Assembly (NCBI GenBank): GCA_016801885.1
Contig: CM028882.1
Coordinates: 1,364,001 to 1,428,000, forward strand
Direction of reading: 5' to 3'
Origin: Toxotes chatareus
Lineage: Eukaryota > Chordata > Actinopteri > Toxotidae
DNA length: 64,000 nucleotides
This document shows, piece after piece, positions 46,651 to 58,548 of the stretch. Under the pieces are notes generated by a model, which saw nothing but the letters and a program-made list of their open reading frames with translations, ran no database searches and was not told the origin of the DNA. Every line of letters starts with the position of its first letter. Within the stretch, counting starts at the first letter, position 1. Made by a program: the position numbers and the translations under genes.

Positions 46651-49374
46651 GAGAGAGAAAGAGAGAGAGAAAGAGGCCTATCACCAGGATGAAGGAAGTG
46701 CCATGCATTGCAGAGAGCACAATCATTCAGGAAGGACTGAAGTAGAACAGATGATTTGTGGTGGGGGGGTGTATCTGGTTAATTAGAGGATCTATCGAGG
46801 ACTCGAGATATTGCTGTATTAAAATCTCCCCCACATACATGCATGTGGGAGTTTAGATTTGGGGTAGAAACAACATTAATTGTATGTCTTCTCATTTAGG
46901 TACACAGACATTAACTCAAACAAACGTCCTATTTTGGTCTACGATGATCCAGAACTGATTAATGGTGAAGGCTTACATAAGGCCTCTTATGTTTAACTGG
47001 ATCATTAACTCTGTTGACACTCAATGAACTCAACTAACCTATGATTCAGCTATATGAAAAGGGAACAGCATGTGTACATAAAATTTGCAGGGGAGATATA
47101 AGATATAAGAGGTAGGAGATATAAGACTCCCTACATGCATTTCAGCAAGAGACATCCAATCACTATGCTTAAAATTCTGTCCCACGAGCCGCTGATGGCG
47201 AGAGCTAGAGCTAGAGATTACAGTGATGATAAAACTGGAACCTGGAATCAGTTCACCCATCATCAGTTCAATCCTGTGTCATTTATTCAGCAGCAAATGG
47301 CGCCATGATTTGTTAACAACAGTGACAGCTTCAGATCAGTTCTGTAGCACTTCTTCACATCTGGCTACTTCTCCATAGTAACAGCATCCAAGGCTCCTGG
47401 GTATTGTGGTATTTAGACCCATGCCAAAGTGCTGAATGAAAGAAATCACGACTTCTCTGAAACAAAGTTAAAACAGTTCAAACTGATGGTCATAAACATG
47501 TACCTATGTACTGAGCAAACTGAGTACATAGGTACAAACTGACTTTCTATTATACAGGGAGGAGTGAGTGAGAGAGTGAGGAGGTGATTTCAGACACAGC
47601 CTCAGAGCTGAGATGGCTCTTACTGCATTATGCTAACCTAATTCATTCAATTGTAGTATTACTTCAGGTCTGACCAAACAGGCATGTCTTTTGTTGGAGC
47701 TGGTGGGCAGTACTGGTTATTATGGAGTGTATGAGTATTTCACATGCATCTTAATAGTATTTCAAAAACCATCTATCAGTGGCCTAAATCCAAGAACATC
47801 AGTGTCAGGCTTCAACCATACAGCTCTGTAAAAAGCCTATTCATTCTGCTTCTTTCCCAGCTCAGCCATTGTATTTTCGAGCATCTTTTACAAAGCCACC
47901 TCAGGGCGTAACCTGCTGTCAAACAAACACAGTTTGTCCTGACACACTTTGATCTTGTCTGATGTGTTTGTGTCGGCTGAAAGGGCTGCGGTTTGCAGCA
48001 GAACGTGACACTGGCTGAATGCTGCTGCAGTGGGAAGTGAGTAACCTGATATTAGAGTAAATCACTGGTTCTCTCAGCAGACATACTGTACATGAGCCCA
48101 GCTGTTCCTGTCTAACACCTGTCCATCCCAATAACCAGTTCCCCACAATATCTATACCAGGACCACTCACACAGCAGAGGAACAGCCCCCCCCCAGCTGG
48201 GGCATTATTGTCCTCAAAATGTATTTAAGTCTCAATTTAAACTGGAGATGTTTGTCTGTGCCTGCATAATGATTCTGTACAAGCTGCAGTGAGAATATCA
48301 CATTTAATATGGTACCAAACAACTCATTTAGGAACAAAAACCAAAAAATTCAAATTGTACAGATAGCAAACAACAAGTAAGCACATCAGTCAGATTCAAA
48401 ATATGAAAAAGCATCTTTCTCTTCTTTGTTACTATCCAGCAGGTGATGCTTGAGTCATTTGTCTCTAAAAAAAAAACATCTTTACATTTCAGAAATTACA
48501 TGATGGAAATATTCAGATTCTATGATAATTTTTTTCTTCCAGATTCCCTCCCTGTTAGACAGACAGTGTAAGTTATAGTTTTCCTAAGCGGATGTTTTTA
48601 TGATCAAATTACATCAATGACATCACAGGAAATCTTGTTAAAGCATCATAATCTCTGAGCAGAACTGATGTGAGTATGTCTTTCCCAGCAGCATCTGTTT
48701 CCTTTTTGTAGTATTGATCTGGCTGCTGGAGGCTGAGTGCTGCAGTGTCCTGAGAAATGCTGAGTCATGGGAAGCAGCACTGGTTCAGCGGGGCTTCACA
48801 GAGACACACTGCGTGTTACTGTGCTGTAAGCACACTGTGGGAAGAGCCTCGTCCTGATGTACTGTACCTGCTCATAAAAAAGCATCAAACAGCAAAATCT
48901 CCTCCCAGTGCACTGAAAGCTTTTCCTGGCTGGCTCAAGCTGTCACCACAAACCACTCAATGCACACTCTTCATCCTCCCAAAGAAAGAGGTCAATGAAT
49001 AATTGATCAGTTATAGCACAAAGGCAGCAGACTGCAGAGAAACAAAACTGATTTAGATCAAAGAGAATATCCACTGAGTCCTCAGGCTGCCTGCAGTACT
49101 GTCCCACTCACGTAGCCTACTGGAATATACTCATATGTTAGTGCAATTAATCTAGTCGATGTTAGCGGGGCTGTAACCAGGACTTTAGACATACTGAGCT
49201 TGTAGGTTCAGATTCCCACAGCAGAACCCCACCCATCCAAAAAATGTTTTGACTAGCAACCAATTGAATTCTGTAAAATCTCAAGTCACAAAATTCTTTC
49301 ATTTATACATTTAACTGTTTAATTATGTTTGTCTGTCATTTTTATTTTCACACATGATGAGCTGGTAGCCAGAC

Positions 49375-49680
49375 CTAATATTTAGCGGGTATAATCCATC
49401 CATTCTCTATACCGCATGGGAGCTGGAGCCTATCCCAGCTGACTACGGGCGAGAGGCGGGGTACACCCTGGACTGTTCGCCAGTCAAGCGCAGGGCTGAC
49501 ACACAGATCACAACACAGACCACCACACACACTCACACTTAGGGGCAATGTGGAGTAGAGAGGATTGTGGGAGGAAGCTGGAGTACCTGGAGCAAACGCC
49601 ACACAGAAGAGCCCAGACCGGGGTTCGAACCTGGAACCCTCTTGCTGTGAGGCACTTGCACCATGCCACCCTTTAGCAGG
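49375..49680. repeat. Fish interspersed repeat (LINE-tail or SINE-like)
   Basis: Carries the phrase order ATCCATCCATTCTCTATACC, GGAGCTGGAGCCTATCCCAG, ACACTTAGGGGCAATG, GTGGGAGGAAGCTGGAG, GGGGTTCGAACCTGGAACC and CTTGCTGTGAGGC. I recognise this series as a very common teleost repeat. The short piece near 43970-44020 is the same end in the opposite orientation. Confidence 0.7.
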
Positions 49681-51610
49681 TATAACGCTCTACATTTTCA
49701 GTTTAGTGTGTTGTTAGTTTGGAGCATCACTGGATCACCACAGTGATTACAATTCATCCTGAGGAAGACATGAATGTGTGTACCCAAAGTTATGGAAATG
49801 CATCCTATAGTTGTTGAGACATTTAACTAAAAAACACAAATGTCATCCTCAAAATACACACCAGGAAAAGTCAGCCCGAATCATTAGGAATCATCCTCTG
49901 GGCACCACAAACATGTACAAACATGTCATGACAATCTATTCAATAGCTGCTGAGATATGTGGACATACGGAGGAATAGAGCACATCCATTCTCTGGCTCC
50001 AACAACAGCAGCACCACCTCAAGAGCTGGTGGGAATTCAGTGTTACTGTGAACCCTGGTCCTTTACTGGAGGATCCTCAGACCTGCTATGTCTCCCAGCT
50101 ACAGACAGCAATAATGGTAGTTACACGTCAGCTGTTTCAGAGTACCAACTTGTCACCTTCCCATTGCAGAATACTTTTGCTAAATAGTCTTAAGTCATGA
50201 GTTTACAGTGCAATGTACCTGAGCTAAACACTGTGGGTCAGTCAGCCCAAATGTCTCCATGTCAACTTGTCAAATTTTGGCCAACAATTTCAGCAAGCAC
50301 AATGAAGAACAACAAGGCCCAATGAAGAGAAGGGAATAGTGCTGCAATACAAGTTAACTGGTCATATTTGCTTGTATCCTGACTCATCCTCTCTGTGACA
50401 TGTATCTCATGGAGCAAACAGAGAGGGCCTTTGTGTGTCAGGTTACAATGCACACAGAGACTACGAGCATGACCTACATTCTGTACGATATGACAGGAGT
50501 GTTGATCATGTAAAAACACCCAAGCCCAGGCTGAGAGAACATGAATTCATAATTCATATCCATCCATTTCTATTCATACACCCCCAGAAAGCCTTTACTT
50601 GTCAGCACAAGAACTAATCTACATAAAAATGTACGGTATGTACAAATACTGTCCTAAAGGCTCGGTAGCTCCATGGAAAGCTTATATAAAGCCCTGTGCT
50701 AATGCACAAAAATCTGCAATGCCGACTGGGAAATCCTAATCGTCATGGCGACAGCTACCTGGGAGTGATGTTCAGTCCATGGTTCATTCCACTCTATAGA
50801 GATCCTGGCAACTGCACGATGAAGGAGCTCTGGCATCTATAACTAAATTCACAGACATGCACATACATATTTTGTCCATAGACAGTGTCTGAGCAGCTCC
50901 TGTTTCATTCTGATAAGTATAAGTAAGATTCTCTGTCTGACATGGAAAAAAAAGCTGAGTTAAAAGCCTACATTCAGACTGGGGAGAAAGCAAGTTTACA
51001 AAACCGCACACCAACTCACACATGACCACAAAGTGAACCATAGAGAGGGGAACTAATCTGTGAAATAAGCTTCTGTTGTGCTAAACTGGGATGAAAAACT
51101 GTAGACTACTAGGCCCAAAAGGCACATGACTGAAAATCACTGTTGTAGCTAAAACTGAGTCATGGTCAGTCTTATTGCTACAGTTTCCGCTAGTGAAACT
51201 GGTTCACTGTATTTTCTTAGGCAGCCACGTAGCCTGTGGCTAATTAGCAGTCAGCTATGTTTGCTGTCTTATAATTGATCACATAAACGTATTTCCTGTT
51301 GAGTGTCGTAAAAAAAAAAAAAAAAAGAATCACTGTCTTCAATACAAGCTAAGGTACGGCAGTGAAATGCAGAATAAAGTCTGACATCAGTGTCGCATAT
51401 CTGCTCCGCCATCATGAGGGAAGTAGGCCAACGTCTACAGATTAGACCTTAGACACACGTTTTAGATGAATGTGACTGACAGACGAACTGGACCAATGGC
51501 GGTTGAGTATTTGAACATTTGACTGGCCGAAATTTGTGTCTGTAAATAGTGCTAGTGCGTATCAGCCAATAGACATTCGAGTTGAGGCATAAAGGGTGGG
51601 TTAGATTTTC

Positions 51611-51619
51611 ATATAAAAG
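51611..51619 (+). promoter_or_regulatory. TATA box of the beta-tubulin gene
   Basis: ATATAAAAG lies about 80-90 bp upstream of the start codon, which places the expected transcription start near 51640-51650 with a short 5' UTR. Confidence 0.55.
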
Positions 51620-52329
51620 AGACAGTTGAGTCACTGGGCACGCACATTAAGAAAGCCTAAGTCGTCTGTGTGAAGGTCTAGTCTACCTCCGGAAAGAAAA
51701 ATGAGGGAAATCGTGCATCTGCAGGCCGGCCAGTGCGGAAACCAGATTGGTGCCAAGGTTTGTAAAATTATATTTATATTTTGACCACTAAATTGAGTTA
51801 TTTTACGTAGAAACGCTGTATTCTGTGCTCTAGGAGCCTGTGCTTTGTGCCCATACGCGTCCCAGAAACCACACCCTGGGAATATCAATGTGTCCTACTT
51901 ATCAAATATTCCCTTTAACGTTAAATCTAATCTTAATCCGTTTTGGGGATGTCGTTAGGACCGGAATGCGTCGAAATATAGACTTAAAAAAAACATTAAA
52001 ATTAATTTTGACATGTTGTAAAATTTCAATCGATATAGTTTAGAAAGATAATGAGCATTTTGGAAACCATTAGAAATCGGATCCAACGTTTTTGACGGTA
52101 TTTATATTGACGAAGTATTTTGACTTGACAAAACCATTGTTCTTAAGCAACCCTGTGTGCAGTGCGAAAAAAAGGAAGTGAGAATTATCGATTAAAAAAA
52201 ATCAAAGCGCTTTATCCTATAACGTCGCCTGATCGGTATGGTACTATGTATGTTAATAAAGTATATTTTCACCTTTTTGTCAATGTATATGTAAGTTGTC
52301 TTTGTATCATAGAGCAGTTCCCGGCTGAT

Positions 52330-52500
52330 TGAGGCCTACTTGGCAGTGCCTTTTGAACTGCGCCCGGCTTTTGCCTGGAGTAGGCGGTGTTGGCGGTTAG
52401 TGACGTAGCAGCAAGGAATTTTCAAATTCATAACCACCATGAGTCGCAGCCAATAGGGGGTCAGGCCGCGCGCGCCGAAATCGGCATGGCGGGAAATTAA
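52330..52500. promoter_or_regulatory. GC-rich island with CCAAT and E2F-like sites in tubulin intron 1
   Basis: Within otherwise AT-rich intron 1 this block contains GTGACGTAGC (CRE-like) near 52400, GCCAAT at 52449-52454, a CGCGCGCGCC run and GGCGGGAAA (E2F consensus) at 52488-52496. These are typical elements of a cell-cycle promoter, so it may be an internal enhancer or alternative promoter. Confidence 0.4.
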
Positions 52501-52982
52501 TTTAAAAAATTAATTTAACCTGTAAATATCAATTATAACATGTTATAAAATAAACCATTAAATAGTACATGTGTCAGACTGATGCTTAATGGATGTATGT
52601 TGTCTTGTCAGATGAATTTTTTTTTCGTTTTTTCTCTGGTGCTAACAAAGCTTTGTAAACTTTGTTTCTTTACAGTTTTGGGAGGTTATCAGTGATGAAC
52701 ATGGTATTGACCCAACAGGAACATACCATGGTGACAGTGACCTGCAGCTTGACAGGATCAACGTTTACTACAATGAGGCCTCAGGTTAGTCAAGTGCAGC
52801 CTTAATTTTAATTTTTAATTGCATGTTTCACTTAGCTTTACATTGTCTCTAACCTCTTCTGATTTTTGCAGGTGGTAAATATGTCCCCCGTGCTGTCCTG
52901 GTGGACTTGGAGCCAGGCACCATGGACTCTGTGAGGTCTGGACCTTTTGGCCAGGTCTTCAGACCAGACAACTTTGTTTTTG

Positions 52983-52985
52983 GTA

Positions 52986-53030
<45 letters not shown>
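52983..53030. repeat. (GT)n microsatellite in tubulin intron 3
   Basis: About twenty GT dinucleotides start immediately after the exon 3 donor GTAAGG, so the repeat sits unusually close to the splice site. Confidence 0.95.
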
Positions 53031-53031
<1 letters not shown>

Positions 53032-54259
53032 AGATATATAAAAATATGTATAGTGAATTTGGAGTTTTTCAGCCACATCTCATGATGCACCCCGAGCTCT
53101 GTGAATCCTAATTTTACTTCTTGCCTTACAGGCCAGAGTGGTGCTGGCAACAACTGGGCTAAGGGTCACTACACTGAGGGTGCAGAGCTGGTGGACTCTG
53201 TCCTGGATGTGGTGAGGAAAGAGGAGGAAGGAGGCCTGCAGGGTTTCCAGTGACTGCCTGCAGGGCTTCCAGCGGCTCGGGCACACACCCTGCTCATCAG
53301 CAAGATCAGACAGGCTCCTGATGGGAACCCTGCTCATCAGCAAGATCCGTGAAGAGTACCCTGACCGTATCATGAACACCTTCAGTGTGGTGCCTTCTCC
53401 AAAAGTATCAGACACAGTTGTTGAGCCCTATAATGCCACACTATCAGTCCACCAGCTTGTAGAAAACACAGATGAGACCTACTGCATCGACAATGAGGCC
53501 CTATACGACATCTGTTTCCGCACTCTCAAACTCACCACACCCACCTATGGCGACCTCAACCACCTGGTCTCAGCCACCATGAGCGGTGTCACCACCTGCC
53601 TCAGGTTCCCTGGCCAGCTTAACGCTGATCTGCGGAAACTGGCTGTCAACATGGTGCCCTTCCCTCGTCTCCACTTCTTCATGCCCGGCTTTGCTCCTCT
53701 GACCAGCCGAGGGAGTCAGCAGTACCGCGCCCTGACGGTCCCCGAGCTCACCCAGCAGGTGTTTGATGCCAAAAACATGATGGCGGCTTGTGACCCTCGC
53801 CACGGACGCTACCTGACGGTGGCCGCCGTGTTCCGCGGACGCATGTCCATGAAGGAGGTGGATGAACAGATGCTGAACGTCCAGAACAAGAACAGCAGCT
53901 ACTTTGTGGAGTGGATCCCCAACAATGTGAAGACGGCTGTGTGCGACATCCCGCCCCGTGGCCTCAAGATGGCTGCCACCTTCATTGGCAACAGCACAGC
54001 CATCCAGGAGCTGTTCAAGCGCATTTCTGAGCAGTTCACTGCTATGTTCAGGCGCAAAGCTTTCCTCCATTGGTACACAGGTGAGGGTATGGATGAGATG
54101 GAGTTCACCGAGGCAGAGAGCAGCAACATGAACGTACCCTGGTGTCCGAGGAGGAGGGAGAGTTTGAGGAGGAGGGTGAGGAGGAGCTGGTACCAGCAGT
54201 ACCAGGATGCCACTGCCGAGGAGGAGGGAGAGTTTAAGGTAATGGTAGATCAGGAGCTT

Positions 54260-54284
54260 TTTATTTGAGCAAAAGCTTAATAAA
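54260..54284. terminator. Opposed poly(A) signals of the convergent tubulin and Bcl-2-family genes
   Basis: The plus-strand AATAAA at 54279-54284 is 10 bases after the tubulin stop. The minus-strand AATAAA (TTTATT at 54260-54265) is immediately next to the tubulin stop codon. Mature transcripts of the two genes would therefore overlap at their 3' ends. Confidence 0.65.
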
Positions 54285-54309
54285 GTAGGTCACTAGGTGG
54301 CAGTGCTGG

Positions 54310-55198
54310 CTAAGCTATTCTTTTCCACAACACGTAGGCGAGGATGCTCACGGCCAATGCCAGCAGTGTCCAACAGCACACCCTCTTCACCTGGCCCTCC
54401 AAGTCCTGCTTCTCTCCAAAGCGAGACACGAAGCCACTCTGTGAGGAACAAGTAAATAGATGAAAGTTTCAGTACAAATAGTGATAATAGGATGTCCCTT
54501 ACAAAAGATACAAACACAGCTAAAATTTAATTAATTACTAAAGTGGCATCACCTGGGCCAGCACTCTGCTTCAGTGTAGAAAATATAAATTTGTAGTCTG
54601 AGTTAAAAAATTAGGGCCATGTTGCATATTTTTAAAGCAGGTGGATGCTATGTTAATGAGAATCAGCTTCTCTCATCTTCTCTGTACATGTAGATTTTCA
54701 CTTGTCAACACTTACCCATCCTCCCTTGCCTTGTATCTCAGGGCAGATGACCCTCTCTACATAAGCCCCCACACACTCTTTCAGCTGGGGCAGGACCACA
54801 GTCATGCCCCTCTCATGGCAGTGCAGGGCCATCTGGCCAGCCAGCACATACACCGACAGCACTGCGCTCCAGGCCAGGTCCCTGCGGCGCCCACCAGGGG
54901 CAGGGGGAAAGAAGTGCTCATCAAGGATGCTCATGAGCATAGGGCAGGCAGTGTTCTCCGTCACATCCTGGAAGATGCGAGGCCAGCGCCTGAAGAAGAT
55001 AGGGAAACGGGTGAGGAGCTCGTCACCGGCGTGGCGCAGGGCTGCGGTGCAGGCTGTAGGGGCAGGACCCATGGTCCCATCTGCACCCCCTGTGGTTACA
55101 TAGTCTATGTAGTCATGGGCCATCAGAAAAGCCTCTCTCACCAGCGGATCAGGACTGTTCAGGCCCAGTCTGGCCTCTGGTTCCTCCGACTGACACAT
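54310..55198 (-). CDS. bcl2l16: Bcl-2-family apoptosis regulator, two coding exons (bcl2l16/bcl-wav candidate)
   Basis: Exon 55198-54716 (161 codons from ATG) and exon 54438-54310 (42 codons plus TAG) join in phase 0 with GT donor and AG acceptor, giving 203 residues. There is a BH3-like segment at about 53-62 (ALRHAGDELL), a BH1-like helix at about 108-124 (LAWSAVLSVYVLAGQ) and a BH2-like CPEIQGKGGW at 152-161. A C-terminal membrane anchor (VCCWTLLALAVSILAYVLW) lies at 181-199, followed by KRIA. Such proteins sit in the outer mitochondrial membrane and tune permeabilisation. BH1 lacks the usual NWGR motif, so it is not a standard Bax, Bok or Bcl2; the fish-specific Bcl-wav/Bcl2l16 is the best guess, from motif pattern only. 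An open frame extends to 55222 but begins with GTG, so the ATG at 55198 is chosen. Confidence 0.75.
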
Positions 55199-55229
55199 GA
55201 TTGCCTCTAACTGCCACGTCACTAATCAC

Positions 55230-55910
55230 CAAGCTGTACTCTCATTAGGCCACAGCTGACAGCTCATTTCCAAGCAACACAGCCATTCAGTCTGTCATGG
55301 TGGTGCAGGAACACTGTTAATGTGAAATGTAAAAAATGACATTAGTGAAGAGGGGAATAAGCATGCACACTGCACTGCCATGTCTGATAAGGAAACACAG
55401 TATGCACAACTCACCTTCTCTTCTGTAAGACAAACACACGGCAGCTCTAAGGGAACAGCCAGCAGGTGAATGAGTGTCTGTCTGTATGTGTTGCAGTCAG
55501 ACTGGGTCACCCAGTCCCCTTACTGGCTAAATATAGAGCCCTTGTTGGAAACTGACACTGATCTCCAACCTCATGTGCACAATCATAGCTGTTCCTGACA
55601 CACATCCCCATTCCAACACAAGCAGTGGAGCTAAATAAAGAGCACAGAGGACCTGCAAGCCTGAGGAGGACCAGGTTATAGCTTTACAGTGGAAGAGCCT
55701 GTTTGTGTGAGTTACAGCAGATGAGTGGAGATGAGGCAGGAGGGACAGAGGGAGGTTTAACAGTGTGCATATAATCAGAACGTCTTACAGGAGAATGTGA
55801 AACCTTTTTTCACTTGACATACTGTGACCACTGTGGTGACTACATTTTATTTAATCTTATCTTGCTTTGCATTTATATTAAATGATCATTTTTATCACAA
55901 TGACCAGCAG
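55230..55910. other. Upstream region of the Bcl-2-family gene
   Basis: Holds a minus-strand donor-like site (GAGAAG followed by GTGAGT) at 55415/55414 that could end a non-coding first exon. No coding sequence or obvious TATA box is seen. Confidence 0.35.
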
Positions 55911-56589
55911 TGGAAAGTAACTTTAAACATTAAAGTACTGCATAAGAACAGTTTAGAGGTACTTGTACTTCAACTTGTGCTTCACTGTTTTTATGCTCTA
56001 TACATCTGCTACACTGCATTTGAGAGGGAAAATCTCTGCTTTCAGCTCCACAATTATTTGACAATAATTAATTACATAAAAAAGCCTCTGATAATATAAT
56101 TATATAAAATAAAAGATGCTATAGACTGAACAACCTAACAGTATATTGGAGTAGTTAAAATTAGCTCTACCTTGACCAACAGTAGAACTCTACTCACACG
56201 TTTCAACACGTTTGTTGATGATTCTTCTGTACATGAGTAAGATTTTGAATGCAGGTGCACTGTACATGGGATATTAGCCAGCTAAGAAGTTGCTAACAAG
56301 GCTAAAGGCCTTTTTCACTGAAGCCATTTTGACACGTCACAGCAGGAAGAGCACAGGTGTAAATAATCAGATGGATAATGACTGAGTTCCATGTAGCTTC
56401 ATTTTAATGATCCTGGTTTAATACAGGCTGACCCACTGTCACGCTGTCATGGTTTACTGGGACACTTAAACAGAACAGAGCCAGCGTTAAAGTACAATAT
56501 GCCTTTATTTTAGGTACATTCTGCCTTTTTCCACTCCACTGATTGGTGCAGATCCTCCAGTGACACATATCTCGATCAGAATCTCAAGC

Positions 56590-57010
56590 AGATCCCTGAA
56601 TCAGGGATCACCCCAGTGGTGGGGTGTATTAGTGAAAAGCAGGAGTCAGAGTAACATGCTGGAGATCTTCTACCAGTCTGTGGCAGAGCGTGTCACTACT
56701 TGGCCGTGGGGCAGCATCTGTGCCGCTCACCCACAAGGCCGGGACCAATCGGTCGGTCCGTTGGTCGGAACCTGGGGACGCATGAGTCGATGAGCAGCAG
56801 GAGGTCGCTGCTTTTCGTCATGGACAGTCCATCCCATCCCCTCCATGACACACTGCAGAGGCAGAGGAGCTTGTTTTATCATTCACCTCTGCTGTCACAA
56901 AGAACGTTTCAGATAATCCTACCATTCGCCATGATACTGTACAACAGCTCACCCCTGTGTGACAGCTGAACACACTGCTGCACTACCATCTGTACAAACT
57001 GTCTGTATCA
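56590..57010 (+). mobile_element. Decayed L2-like LINE 3' fragment, copy 1 of the 3.39-kb unit
   Basis: Across several frames one reads MLEIFYQSVAE and then VMDSPSHPLHDTLQRQRS and ILYNSSPLC. This series is typical of the last part of fish L2 elements (FYQS..., ...DNPSHPLH..., ...LYNSS). It is short and frame-broken. Confidence 0.6.
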
Positions 57011-58510
57011 TACTGCTATACACTGCCATTTTACACAGTTCTTATTGCACTCCAAACCTTAAATCACACACTGTATTTCTGATTAATGCTGTTTGATGTA
57101 TATATTTTTATTTTTGTTGACTGCTGTTTTTGACGTGTCCATTGTATTCAATATCTGACTCTGCAGGTCTGCAATCCTGCTGATGTGGTTTTTCATTTTT
57201 AATTCTATTGTTACCCCCAGTTTACCTCATGGGATCAGTAATATCTATCTCTCGATCTGTCTGTCTGGAGACAAATATTTCGAAACCTGCACAAATAAAA
57301 CCCAAACTATCTGCATGGAGAAATACCACCACGAGTTAGTGAGTGCAGTCAGACTTGGGTTTCACCACATGGGAGCAGTAATGTATTACTAGATACACAC
57401 TGTCTCTCAGCTCATTTACCATTTACCATGTGTGTGTGTGTGTGTGTGTGTGAATATTTTTGGGAGGGAGGGATTGAGTGGTACGCATTTAGTCATATAT
57501 GGCAAATTAAATCTTCCCACATGTTCACCAGTAATTTAATCTTATCTCTATCTATAAACTAAGAATATATGTAAATGCAGGTGTGAAGAGCCACTCTAAT
57601 TCCATTCAAGTAAATGTATTCAAATTATGGATAATACCTATAAGAGCTCTCCCATGGACCAACACTCAGGCACAAGTCTAAATCTACACTGTCCTTTAAG
57701 AGTTACCACTCCTTTTATGAAATGGCTTATGTGTCACACGGGATCAATCGGATGCTCTGTGTATTGCATTTATATTCGTTGTTAATATACTGATTTATAG
57801 CAGAGCAAAGACATGATCAAGTGGTACCATTAGTGGCTCTGTGTTCTCTGGCCATCTGGCGCTGCGTATATTGTGAATGTGCATGGGAGGGAAGATAAGG
57901 CTAACCATCCAGAAAGAACCCTAACCTACCCCCTTCACAAAGACACACACACACACACTGCTGCAGATGTACTATTAGGGCGAGTGTGTAAAATGGCTAC
58001 CTAGTTGTTCCCCATTGCTGAGCCACCGAGCAAGGGGAAGTGACATGGTTGATAAAGGCTGCTATCAGGCCTCTCATATGTTCATGTGGCAACATCTGCA
58101 AGCAGGGAAACTTCCTGTCTCCTGTGGAGAGGATTTTCATGTGTACACAGTTGCATTGGTAAGGAAGGTGCGAGATGAACAGGAAACATGCTGTAACTCA
58201 CTGTTGCTGCTTGGCTCCATGGAACATTTTTCTCGAGGCGTTGTGAGGCTGCGGCTACATGCTAATGTGAGCTCACAGTGGCGATGCTAACACGCTGATG
58301 TTTAGAGGGTATAATGTTTACCACGTTCATATAAAGCACTAAACACACAGCACAGGTGAGGCTGATGGGAATGTCACTGGTGCAAGATCAGGGGGACGTG
58401 TATGTTTGTGTGTGTGTGTGTACGAAATATCAACCAATCCATCCAATGGTTGTTGACACTTTTCAGTCTAGACCAAAGTGTTGGACCCACTGACCCACTC
58501 ATGTCACCAT

Positions 58511-58548
58511 TCCTGAGCAGGTTTTTATTACTAAAAACCTGCTCAGGA
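58511..58548. repeat. Perfect 17-bp inverted repeat, copy 1
   Basis: The arm TCCTGAGCAGGTTTTTA, loop TTAC, and the exact reverse complement. It is a strong short hairpin. Confidence 0.85.

Larger units (their letters stand above)
42670..51600. other. Long intergenic region, repeats only
   Basis: No gene is recognised in about 8.9 kb. Contents: A-run near 43655; a fragment of a fish repeat at about 43970-44020 (GGGCGCCACAGTGGTACAG); (ATT)n(AGT)n at 44285-44334; a possible repeat tail at about 45150-45330; a CA/TA palindrome at 46540-46650; a 14-bp inverted repeat at 47499-47536; and an interspersed repeat at 49375-49680. Confidence 0.55.
51701..54268 (+). pseudogene. Beta-tubulin gene with frame broken in exon 4
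   Basis: Exons 51701-51757 (57 bp), 52676-52784 (109 bp), 52872-52982 (111 bp) and 53132 onward have the conserved vertebrate beta-tubulin exon sizes and good splice sites. Exon 1 encodes MREIVHLQAGQCGNQIGAK, including the MREI tetrapeptide used in tubulin mRNA autoregulation. Exon 4 begins normally (GQSGAGNNWAKGHYTEG) but after VVRKE reads EEGGLQGFQ and stops at TGA 53251-53253. The frame re-opens one base out of phase at 53321 (MGTLLISKIREEYPDR) and continues nearly perfectly to MDEMEFTEAES. The patch destroys the nucleotide-binding GGGTGSG loop. A second scrambled patch at about 54125-54200 changes the C-terminus, which ends ELFI at 54268 instead of an acidic EEEGEEEL-type tail. The acidic remnant suggests a tubb2/tubb4b-like isotype. 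It is either a recent pseudogene or an assembly error, since all else is intact. Confidence 0.85.
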
